Of a stretch of 64,000 nucleotides of DNA, positions 35,113 through 45,659 are shown in pieces. Position 1 is the first letter of the stretch; every line of letters starts with the position of its first letter. The notes below the pieces were generated by a model. It saw only the letters and a program-made list of their open reading frames with translations, searched no databases and was not told the DNA's origin. The position numbers and the translations under genes are program-made. The stretch spans positions 16,033,501 to 16,097,500 of the forward strand of contig NC_135362.1 of NCBI RefSeq assembly GCF_051622035.1, in the 5' to 3' direction. Source of the stretch: Arctopsyche grandis (lineage: Eukaryota > Arthropoda > Insecta > Trichoptera > Hydropsychidae).

Positions 35113-36944
35113 CAGTGGCGGACTGGCCATACAAGCGAACATGCCCGATGGCATGTGGGCCCCACTATCTGTTAGAAAATAGGGGCCCTCAGTAAAATTA
35201 AATAACTTTTTAACGTGTGTAAAAATTTATAGGATATTGCACTTTGGGACCTAAAGTTTGGGTATTTTAACAAAACGAATTTCTTACGATATACACAAAC
35301 AATTAATACCTGCTTTAACAGCCCAAGGATCGGTTAACTTTTTTTTATTAGGCTCGAAATGTAAGTTTCAACATTTTCGTGGGCCCTTTTGCCGGGCCCA
35401 TTTCCAACCTTAAGGTTATGTATATGTATATACCAATACCTATGTAACAACTACATACTGAAATAAAAATGGGAATAAACAAATTTCTGTGAATAATATA
35501 AACTGAATTGCTTAAAACAATTTTGATAGGACGATTCATCATCAACCAGCGATTTAAATTTACTTCATAATAACATTTAATTATACTTCGACGATATAGT
35601 AAGATTTAAATACACAATTTTAAACAGTTTCGGAATATAAAATCTATTCCTTATCTAGACACAACCATGTATACAGAAATATAGGATAGGGGCCCCCTCC
35701 CCAAAATCCCGATTTTAGATTAACATTAACTGAAAATATTATGCATTTTTTTCAGGGACGTAATAGGGGGGCGCTCGCCTCCCTAAATTAAGGAATAGTG
35801 TGAATTTAGAAAATATTATGAATTTAACGATTAATGATATACTATGGATCTATGAATGCTACTGTATGTTACTTTTGGGTATCTAATAAAATAATCGCTG
35901 CTATGTGCTTTGAAAAAAAAAAGATTTTATTATTTCGAAACAAGTATATTTTGGTTTTTAAGTAGTATGCCTTGGGTAAAATTCTTAGAAATTGTTCATC
36001 CTATGGAGCGAATCGTTAGAAAGGTCCCCTTTACTTTATTTTGTCTCAAAAACAATGTGTAACGTTTATTTTTCCGAAAGTTCGTATATTTTTTGATTTC
36101 AAGAAAGGTTTTAAATTAATATTTTACTGAATCGGTTAAATCACAAATGATTTTATTTCTCCTATTTTATTTTATTTGCAGACGTCCATTCTCTCACAAA
36201 ACAACGAATGAGATGGATTTAAACTTCATGTGTAACGAATTCGGTTCAAAACAAGTTTTAGTTATTTAATATAAATAATAATAAGTCACACAGAGCCATA
36301 CACATTTTTCTATATTATGTAAACGTGATCAGCGATCGATTATGAGTTCGAATTTTTGCATGATCTCAAAACTTTTTCTATTGTTATTACGTACATATGT
36401 ATGTACATAGAAAAAAAATTTCGCCTGCGGCGCTTTTTTCGCTTTTTAGATAATATTTTTTTATAATTATTTTTTCAAAAATAAGCTTATTTTTTTCATA
36501 TTTTAAAACTCAATAAGGTGTATGCAAAGAATATTTTCCATTTTTAAACAAGATTTATTGAAAAATTTTCAATTTGACCAATCTTTGCCTGCCCCTCCCA
36601 AGAAAAAGCTGAAATGACGTCCCCGATTGTTTTATACCGAAAGTAAAAACCGCTTTTATGCCGCATTCTTTTATGATGCATTCTATTTACCTAGGACAAG
36701 GGTTAAAACGAAATTTACAATGTAATTTATATTTAATTTATGTATGGATCTATTTTGCTTTTGCCATTTTTCTTGTACTTAAATTAGTTTATTCCCATTT
36801 TTGAATTTTTTTTATCCTTGATTTTTAGCGTGATGGAAAGAAGAAAATTTTGTCATATGGGGGGGGGGGGACAAATTTTTTTAACCCTGGGTGGGCCCCC
36901 TTTGACTCCTGGCATGTACTGATTTCAGTCCCAGTCCGCCACTG
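35113..36944. mobile_element. hAT-type transposon, non-autonomous, with nested insertion
   Basis: A perfect 8-bp target duplication TATGTACG (35105-35112, 36945-36952) flanks 14-bp inverted termini CAGTGGCGGACTGG. The 1.83-kb interior has no intact transposase. A second element, about 35754-36628, is nested in it (CAGGGACGTAAT ... ATGACGTCCCCG ends), related to GGGGCGTCATTTCAG ends elsewhere (25.68, 31.39 kb). Confidence 0.85.
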
Positions 36945-37458
36945 TATGTACGCATCATTCGATATATTATACATACGTATGTAGATATGTAAGTATCTTG
37001 CAGATGAAAATTTATACATACATAATTCTATAGCTACACTGCATTTCACATTATGTATAATTATTATATGTATTAGTATTCAACCATGAATAATTAGAAT
37101 AATCTGTAGTAATTTCAGATATAAATAGTACATAGACTATTCAATCAGTGATAACTGATAACAGTCTGTTAGAAAGCAACGTGAATACTGATTAAATTAT
37201 ATAAATGCAAAAATCATAAAATCGACTGTGTATGAATTATATATAAATTAAGATTTGGTTTCAATCATTTGTAATAAATAAATTGAACCAAAGTCGTAGA
37301 AAGGAGACTTATCGTTCAGTACCATGTGTACAAATAATATTATCAAAGTGATGCAATAACGTTTCCCAAACGAATAAAGTTTAGATAGCATTGCACGTGT
37401 AGTGTAAGACCCTTTCAGTTACTGAACTAACTGATTTTGGTTCTCGAATACATATCTG

Positions 37459-38025
37459 CATTGGCGGCCCAGGGCAACTGGGAACTGCCCCACACACATT
37501 TCTTTCAAACAAAAAAATAATAAATTTTGTATATTGTTTGTCTCGTTAAGAGTCAACAAGTGTTTGTTTATCCCGTTCACCACGTGGTGAGCAGAACCGG
37601 TTCGTAGTTCAGTTCGGGGCAGTCGCCTATCTGCCGTGGTCCCGTGGTTGCCAGCTTCAGTTAACCTGCTACTCTGGCACTTGCGAGTGGTACTGTGTGT
37701 AGAGTGTAGACAGTTGAAGCAGAGAAAAAGATCCGTAGTACCGTAATCAGAAGGTCGCTTTTAGTTTTTTTAGAGGGGGAAAGGTCTCTTTGGGGCAGAA
37801 TACGCCAGCCTCAATCGTCTATATTTTTTCATTAAATATTTTTGCTTTGTCAGAACACATAGTGAACGAAGTCGTCAATTTGTTTAAAAAGTCATTTTCT
37901 TTGTATAAAATGTTACGCAAAATATATTAAGTTCATCTTTTTTGAAAAAATAAATATGGAGGGGGGGGGGGGTGGCTTTAGCCTCCTCGTGCTTCGCCTG
38001 GTTTTAAAGTCACGAGCCACCTCTG
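37459..38025. mobile_element. hAT-type MITE
   Basis: The ends CATTGGCGGC and CACGAGCCACCTCTG are diverged CAGTGGCGGCTCGTG-type termini. The flanking octamers CATATCTG and CATATGTG match at 7 of 8 positions. It is richer in GC than its surroundings and has no gene. Confidence 0.55.
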
Positions 38026-39648
38026 CATATGTGCATTTTATATTCTTTCACGACTCATGATTAGTCATGAATCACGAGACTGGTACTGAGGACTCCATTA
38101 TTATCAGCCGAGTAATTTCCGATCTTCTCTACATTTATTTCCACAACACACATGTCTATAACTTTGTCAATCCAACACACTCGTCGTATACTTCGACATT
38201 TACTTTCAAGACCATTTCTCGTCCATCGTTCAATCCAATTTTCTAGCCCAGAGGTCTCAGAACTTGTTGGGGCAATAAAAAAAAAATATATTTTTAATGT
38301 TATCTTTTAAATTTACAGTAAGATTTTTTTATAAAATCCTATACATTCTGAAAAATTTAAACGACAATTCAAATTGATACTATTTTATTGAATTCATTTA
38401 ATTTCAATGGAGAATACAGTTATACATATGAAAAATGTGCATTATATTCAATAGATTGAGCTTTTATTACCTTAAGATATTCACTTTTACCCTGGTTCCG
38501 AGACTTCTGTCATCCTGTTTTAATAAATTGAAATAATCCAATTATTTGAAAAATTTAATTAAAATATTTACTATTAATTACTAAAATAATCAATTAAATA
38601 TTAACATAACCTAGTCAAATATTCTGGTTTTCGATTGCTGCTTATTGAACTTTCATTATTCAGAAATACCGACCCCCCGCAGTTATGAAACTGCAAAAAA
38701 TACACGAATCTCAATCTCACCGTAGATCCACATGGTTAAAAAAAAAAGCAAGAAAAGCGCGGTTGAGAAAATCATTTTATTTTCAATCTTCTTCGACAAT
38801 TATTAATTTCATTAAATATTAAAATAACTAAATAAACTGGAAAAAAAGAAAGGAAATACTAGTTTACAAAAGGAAGTTTACGATTTTTATGAAAAAGTTC
38901 TCATTCAAAAGTCACCATTCTTGTAATATATGTGCCTCGGAGGGGGGGGGGGGGAATACAATTAAAATGTCCCGGTTTGGATATCAATAAATCTGGCAAT
39001 TGACAATAATGAACCATTTTTAGTGTATTCAAGCAACCTCGACGCCTATATCAGGTTATCGGGACAATGGCAAATAGCAATACAACAGAGCAACATTGCT
39101 CAAAGATAGCAGAAAAAGTTTTTCCTTATTTCATCCTTCAGTGGCGGGTCTTCTAATTTATGTATTCAAATTTTGAAACATATTAGAACCCCTCCCCCTC
39201 CTAGAAAAACAACTCAAATCGGTCAAAACTTTTTTACTTCCCTGGAAAGAGCTGAAATGAAATGGCCCCCGTTTGTGGCCTCCAACATGCACAATTCGTC
39301 AACACATACATCGAGTGCATATATGGTGCAGACATGGTGCGGTGAATCATCGAGAAAAATGCACGCATGCACATATGTATGGAAAAAAAAACCAAAACAA
39401 GCGAAAAAGGTGTCGTGCCGCTGAACGGCGGTGCATCGACCAGTTTTTGGCGAGTGTAGGTCAAGAATGCGCCACTTGCGGATGGAAAAAGGGGGATCGA
39501 AGAGAGCGCAACAGGGTGCACTTCTGATGGGTTACGACGTCATCACTCTATCCGAGAAAAATTCGATGACGAGGGGAGGGGAGGGGGTGGCAGGGGTCGA
39601 TCGATGCGCAAATCAGCGGCTGGGCTGAAACGGAGGGCGGCGGCTCAC

Positions 39649-40100
39649 CTGCGGGGGCAGAGCGCCCGTCCTCGGTCGCCGACACTGTCCGAGGCTATGT
39701 AAAGCTCTGTGACGAGTTTGGCGAATTCGCGAGCGCGGCCAGCAGCAAGTCAGCACTCGCCGCTCGGAACTCAGCACTCAGTACTGTGCAGTATGTAGTC
39801 AGCGAGCGCGCCGGCTCGTGTTGGTAAACATGACCTTGTAAACAGTCTGATGCGCGCGCAGCCTGCCCCCCCCCCTCCACCTCGCCGGCCGAGTCGCAGC
39901 CAATGGCATCCCTCTTCCTCCCCCGACCCTCAGCGGCACCTGTGCGACTGTTCGCGAAACACGCCCCGCCGTGTATTTGCGTTCGCGAATTGCAATTATT
40001 TGCGGCGCAATTCCTTTCGCAGCATATGTATGTGTGTGTGTGTGTGTGTATGCACGTTTGCATTTCAGGCGAATTTCTGCGTTGCGATTTTGGGTTCGAA
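39649..40100 (-). promoter_or_regulatory. GC-rich island with a minus-strand splice donor
   Basis: A CpG-rich block beginning at GCAG|GTGAGCC (donor at 39648). Between the Rbfox 3' end and the AGO1 exons, on the AGO1 strand, it looks like a distal AGO1 first exon and promoter. A lncRNA promoter is the alternative. The open frames in it are mostly low-complexity. Confidence 0.35.
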
Positions 40101-40320
40101 CGTGTGAGGGTGGTTTTGGATATCTCGCTCTCTGTAGGCGAGTGGACTAGTCCATATTGATGCTATGATTAAGTGGAAAGGTGAAAGGTGAAACTTTGTT
40201 CGATCGCTTCGACTAGATTTTAATCTACCTACCTATGGAATGAAAATGGGTCTACCTCACGGGTCTAACGCCCGAAAACGCAAATATCGGAAGGCCGAAT
40301 GAAAATGGTTCGGTGATTAC

Positions 40321-40453
40321 TAGTCACCGGACCCAGAAGGTGCCGCGTATTGTTCAAAGGTTGTAAATGCATTGTTTAAGGTTTGCCGAACATTTTTTAC
40401 AAAGGATTTACAATAATGGAACAATAGATAGCACTGTGACTATCCTACCTCTA
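40321..40453. mobile_element. hAT-type MITE, 133 bp
   Basis: Ends TAGTCACCGGACCC ... GTGACTATCCTACCTCTA, flanked by GTGATTAC and TTGATTAC (7 of 8). It is the inverted-orientation relative of the element at 41892-42024, with exactly the same length. Confidence 0.7.
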
Positions 40454-40639
40454 TTGATTACTAGTCAAATGTGAACCGGTCACAAGACAACCGGTCGTTA
40501 TAGATCGGTCACACGTGATCACCCGTCCCACTAAAATTGGTCACGAGAAAACTGGTCACACCCTAAATTCGGTCAATCTTCTCGTGACCGATTTTAGGTT
40601 GTGTCCAATTTTCTCGTGACAAGTGTTAGGGTGTGACCA

Positions 40640-41070
40640 GTAGCAGCATAGCTCGGACGTTAAGCTTCTGCTTACCGTCAAGAAGGTGCCGGGTTCTATC
40701 CCTGAATGAAAATGAATTTTTCAGAGTATGCTGTTGGTCAGACCTGGATTTGTGACTCCAGGTTGATCGTTTCCTATCAGAGTTTGCCAATTTCCTCTGA
40801 TTTCATTGTTGAAACGGTTCCCGGAAAAAAAAATTGGCTAAAAATCCTTCCTACCTACTATGTCACCACTATTTGAAAAATTTGATTGATGTACAATAAA
40901 AATGTATGTACAATTCATAGATGTCTCGTTAATTTGCGAGTTTTTTCAGTGTCTCGCAATTCAACGACTTATAATAAAAATGCTGTATTTGTATTTGTAA
41001 TTGGCCAGGAAGGCGCATTGGGATTTACCTGTAAGGCCTTCCTGGTATATATGTAAAATAAAAATAAAAT
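40640..41070 (+). mobile_element. tRNA-derived SINE with hairpin-containing tail
   Basis: The head has an A-box-like TAGCTCGGACG (about 40649) and a B-box-like GGTTCTATCCC (40692-40702), at tRNA-like spacing. The body is GCTGTTGGTCAGACCTGG ... ATCGTTTCCTATCAGAG. The tail has the hairpin CCAGGAAGGC / GCCTTCCTGG (41005-41014, 41036-41045) followed by AATAAAAATAAAAT repeats, like the 3' end of a partner LINE. The body recurs at 3.7 kb. Confidence 0.65.
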
Positions 41071-41781
41071 AAAATATGACTAGTAGTCCGTTTACCATGA
41101 AAATATACGTCCGGCAAAAATATGGGTCGGGAAATTGTTCCCTCATACTATCATTACCATTTTTTTTTCTTTATCTATGTTCATTAAGGTGACCATTTTT
41201 TACAAGCCCATTCTATGTTTCACTTCGAAATCGATTCAGTATTTATTCCTACAGTCTTCCGATCGTTTTGATAATTTGCCATTTTGTGCGCTTTCTGATA
41301 GTTCGTTTCTGATAGTTCGATGGTGAAAAATAATCGTAATAGACACGTTTAAAATATGCTAAAATTTTGACCATCTACATAGATGTCTAATGGTAAGTTG
41401 CCGTATTTATTTCGTCAGCTCGGCGCCGACTTTTCAGCGCAGACAACTCAGCGCAAAATCATTTTTTTCAAAAAGTTTTAAATGCATTTTCGAAAATAAT
41501 TACTCTATTGAAATTGTCGGTCATATCTACATAATAACTTCATAAAATGGGAATTAATTTATTTGATAATCTTTATGCCTTTAAGATTTTCTCACTGGGG
41601 CTTACGTAATATTACGGAAGTAGGGTTTAAGAATAGGCGCTAGGGTGCTATTTTTCAGGAAAGAGGGTTTGCCTATTGTCAACCTACAAAGCTAGAGAGC
41701 AAAAAAAGGTTCACATTAGAAATTGACAATAGGCAACCCGTCTTTCCTGGAAAATAGCACCCTAGCACCTATCCTTATTAG

Positions 41782-42024
41782 TAGAGGTAGGATAGTCACA
41801 GTGCTATCCATTGTTCGGCAAACCTTTAACAATGCATTTACAACCTTTGAACAATACACGGCCCCCTCAGGCTCCGGTGACTACTTATTAGTAGAGGTAG
41901 GATAGTCACAGTGCTATCCATTGTTCCATTGTTGTAAATCCTTTGTAAAAAAGGTTCGGCAAACCTTAAACGATGCATTTACAACCTTTGAACAATACGC
42001 GGCACCTTCTGGGTCCGGTGACTA
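41782..42024. mobile_element. Tandem pair of hAT-type MITEs sharing one target octamer
   Basis: Two elements, 41782-41883 (102 bp, internally deleted) and 41892-42024 (133 bp), sit head-to-tail. The same octamer CTTATTAG occurs before, between and after them (41774-41781, 41884-41891, 42025-42032). Both begin TAGAGGTAGGATAGTCACAG. Confidence 0.8.
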
Positions 42025-42087
42025 CTTATTAGGGTTTCTAAATTAAGGCCGCAAAAATGTATTCTTAAGCAGGGTTTCTAAACCGAG

Positions 42088-42396
42088 ATGGCTAGAACAG
42101 TGTTTATCAAAATGAAGGCAGCGCTTACAAACAAGCATCTCAATCTTCGTACGCGTTTAAGATTTGCGAAGAGCTACGTCTGGATAGTGTTGCTACATGG
42201 ATGTGAAACGTGGACTCTGAAGATCAGCCGCATCGAAGCTTTTGAGATGTGGGTCTACAGGCGTATGCTGAAGATCTCGTGGACCAAACAAGTATCAAAT
42301 GAAGCTGTCCTCGGCATGATAGGGAGAGGCAGGGAATTTGTTTCTGTCATCAAGCGGAAAAATATGGAGTACCTCGGACACATGATACGGGGTCCT
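42088..42396 (+). pseudogene. Non-LTR reverse transcriptase C-terminal fragment
   Basis: The frame begins MARTVFIKMKAAL and contains VLLHGCETWTLKISRIEAFE and MWVYRRMLKISWTKQVSNEA, the region after the RT core in insect LINEs. It then degenerates into unrelated sequence. The same family as 1881-2018. Confidence 0.8.
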
Positions 42397-42744
42397 AAAT
42401 ACGAATTTCTCCGTTTTTTTAACTATGGGAAAAATGGGATCTTTGGTTTTCAATTTTTTCCCCGAAAATTATGTTTTCAAATCCAACATACATATTCAGG
42501 GTTTCTAAACTGGAGTCCGCAAAAAAATTCCTTTTTCTTTGCTTTCCTCAAAGCTTCCCAAAACGTCTAATTTTCCCAAGCTGTTCTGGTGGGTCTTCGG
42601 CGGACGAATGCCCCGAAACGGGATCCTTTTGTCAATTTCTATTGTTAATCTTTTTTTGCTCTCTAGAGAGCAAAAAAAAAGGTTAATAGAAATTGAAAAA
42701 AGGATCCTATTTTTTTCTGTGCTGGCGCACTTCCGCGTCGCTCT

Positions 42745-42930
42745 CTAGTCCTGGTCTCGCCTCGCGATGTATCTTAAGAACTGGAGGATACGTCCAAGAC
42801 AGATTCTTATCTCTTGCAAAATAGAGGCACTTGTTCTTGCGGTCCAGGGGATTCTAAGCATCCATCTCCAGTACCATATCTCAAAAGAGTTTATTTTCAA
42901 TGTCTCCACTCTATATACGGGGAGAACAAA
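42745..42930 (-). pseudogene. Second reverse transcriptase fragment, opposite strand
   Basis: The minus-strand frame includes NSFEIWYWRWMLRIPWTART, the homologous SFE.W.WRRML.IPWT motif from a different LINE. It faces the fragment at 42.09 kb across a palindromic stretch (CTCTCTAGAGAG centre, about 42668). Relic only. Confidence 0.7.
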
Positions 42931-43160
42931 GCTGGGATTGGACACATTTTCGTAAGCTGGGGCACCACCGTGTGATTCACTCATCACCCAGTCTTTCTAA
43001 ATTTTGCTTAGTTTCGACATTGCGCTTTTCGCCATGCCAATCCGCCCTTTTATTTCAGTCTCACACCCTCCTTCGTCCTATAACGTTGATCCAAAATAGA
43101 TGAGTTCGTGATTTTTTTTTCTTGAGACCACTTCGTAATTATGGGCACCTATGTATGTAT

Positions 43161-43484
43161 CAGTGGCGGCTCATGAGTAGAGCCCGGAATCTGAAGGGGC
43201 TGTTTATTGTTCAAAGATTGTAAATGCATTGTTAAAGGTTTGCCGAACCTTTTTTACAAAGGATTTACAACAATGGAACAATAGGCGGCACGTTTCCGGC
43301 CCCTTCAGATTCCGACCTCTACTCATGAGAATTTATAGAAGGGGGGCTGCAGAGATTAATCGGGTTGTAGTAGCTCGTTGACCATTCCATACGCTTGTTG
43401 ATCAAATGCAGACAAAAATAGCATGCATTTGTACTATACTGGGAGGGCTGTAGCCCCACAGCCCATATAGACGAGCCGCCACTG
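43161..43484. mobile_element. hAT MITE with another hAT MITE nested inside
   Basis: The outer element has termini CAGTGGCGGCTC and GAGCCGCCACTG and a perfect octamer duplication GTATGTAT. The inner element, 43178-43321, has ends TAGAG(C/G)..GGAATCTGAAGGGG and its own octamer CTCATGAG on both sides. The nesting gives the order of insertion. Confidence 0.85.
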
Positions 43485-43979
43485 GTATGTATGTAGTTCG
43501 CACTCTGTTCATAGCGAGTCCTAATATTCTGCTTTCATATAGCAGACGACAGAGTAGATTCGCCATTTTATGAGCGGTCTACTCTGCCTTTTTTATTTTA
43601 TATATGTACGTAGTAACAAGAGATGAAGTTTTGTGATCATTGGTGAGCGGACCGGAAGCGTGCCGTTCATTGTTAATTGATCGCGGTGCTTTGTTAAAGG
43701 TTCTCTGAACCTTTTTTTTGCACCCTAGCTTTGTAAATAGACCCAAAACGCCCTGATTCCTGGAAAAAGCACGCTCCCTATTCTAAAATTCGACTTCAAT
43801 GTCATGTTTTAATGGTTAAGAAAAAAATGTGTTTGTGTGTAACACCGTTACTTCTATCGAACTGAAATTTGGTATCAGTTACTCAATTGTTTATTGATAC
43901 GTGAATTTTTTCTATTTTTTAAGTTGACCAGAAGTAGAAACCTTCCTTTACAGGTGTCCTTTTTTAAGCGATCCACATC

Positions 43980-44215
43980 CCAAATGTGAATCGCTTGCAC
44001 GGATCTTCTGTCACACTAAAATTCGTCGCACAGGAAAATTGCTGTACAGAAAACTGCCCAAATATTGCTCAAAACTGCCCAAATCTCGCAAAAAAAGCAT
44101 TTGCTGAGCAATATTTGGGCACTTTTCTGTACGGCAATTTTACTGTGCGACGGTAAATCCGCGCGAGCGATTTTCGTAGCGGCGGTTATCCTGGTAGCGA
44201 TTCACATTTGGAATG
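43980..44215. repeat. Foldback element (same family as 31.42 kb)
   Basis: Inverted arms contain AAATGTGAATCGCT, GCGCGAGCGATT and GCACAGGAAAATTGC. The inner arms AATATTGCTCAAAACTGCCC and GAGCAATATTTGGGCA face each other. It shares its outer sequence with 31424-31730. Confidence 0.7.
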
Positions 44216-44440
44216 AAAACCGTTTACCGGTATTCACTTACGTGCGAATAGAAGAAAATAAATATGTATGTAATAAAGATGTAAACTGAAATGTATCTCT
44301 CGTACAATAATTTTGAATTGATTTGAATTTTGTCTATTATTTTTGTTTTTAATAGATTTTTTATTGAATAAATGCAAAGTATGCCAATAATATTTATATT
44401 TATACTGCATCTGATGATATGTATTTCATTGGGCATGTGG

Positions 44441-44500
44441 ATATGTATTTAGTATATACTTTTATTTTTAAAAATAAAAGTATATACTAAATACACATCT
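44441..44500. repeat. Near-perfect 60-bp palindrome
   Basis: GATATGTATTTAGTATATAC is followed by TTTTATTTTTAAAAATAAAA and the complement of the first block with one mismatch. AT-rich and cruciform-capable; no gene. Confidence 0.85.
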
Positions 44501-45039
44501 CTATGTCGATCTATTTATTGTATCTGTTACAGTTGAAGTGTGTCTTCCAGTTGTAATATATTTTAACTAATTGGAATATATTCCATCTAACCTGGTACCG
44601 TTACCTAAGTACCGTTATAGTTGAAGTGTATTTTCAGTAATATATTTTAATTAGTTGGAATATATTCCGTCTAACCCACATACGTTGATTCATATGGCGA
44701 ATTACATTACAACTGGTTAAAATATATTATAACTGAAAATACAGTTTATGGGGGATGAACGTATGAGACGACTGGCATGTTGATGCACGTGTTTTATTTA
44801 TGACAGCTGAAGGCAGAGTGAGTAGCCGCTCTCCGAACCCAGCCGAGTTGGTCCCCACTCGCAGGAAGGTTACCAAACTCGACCATGTCGTATAGCGAGC
44901 CGCCACAAGTTCAACTATAATTTGGTACCAGGTTACATGGAGAGGTTAGTTTTCGTGAAAACGTCACTTGACTAGTAAATTGAGTTGGAAAGTCACATTT
45001 TCGCTTTGAACACATTCTTAGAGCTATCGTAATATGGTA

Positions 45040-45350
45040 CTCATTACTATAGCGCGGCGCGACACTGCCCACCATTGTTCATTTTTATGGTGAACCTTTT
45101 TTTTTGCACTCTAGCTTTATAGTTTGCTCTATTTCCTGGAAAAAGCATGCTCGACCGCTGAAAACTACTCATTCCTAGAGGTAGGACCGGGGCAGTTAAA
45201 AACAGGGCGTTTTGGGTCTATTTTCCAGGAAATAGAGCAAACTACAAAGCTAGAGTGCAAAAACAAAAGGTTCATCATAAAAATGAACAATGCGCGGCGA
45301 ACAATAAACAAAGAACGGCGCAAACTTGGTCCGCTCTTTACTCTTTACCT
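45040..45350. mobile_element. Two TAGAGGTAGGACCGG-family MITE relics
   Basis: Text matching the 1373-1546 element (ACAGGGCGTTTTGGGTCTAT, TTCCAGGAAATAGAG, AAAATGAACAATG) occurs in both orientations around TAGAGGTAGGACCGG at 45177. Another partial copy lies at 43.65-43.79 kb. The ends are eroded. Confidence 0.6.
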
Positions 45351-45659
45351 TTATTCGTAATACCTAGCAAATATTAACGCATTACTCAAATTTAAAGCAT
45401 TCGTAAAAACACCAGAGCTGTAAAAACTCGACTGTTATATTACAAATGGCGCACATTGTTGAAAGTGTATTTGCGCTTGTAGAGGTATAATTTACTAGTT
45501 GAATTGTATTCGAATATGAATGACCTAAAACGCCAGTTGGAATATATTACAACTGAAAATGCACGTGGACTGTAACATATACATACCTTGTTTTCAGATA
45601 TTTTTCATTTCAGTTTTAAACAATCGAGTCGAAAGAAAAAACAATTTTCTATTTTTTCT

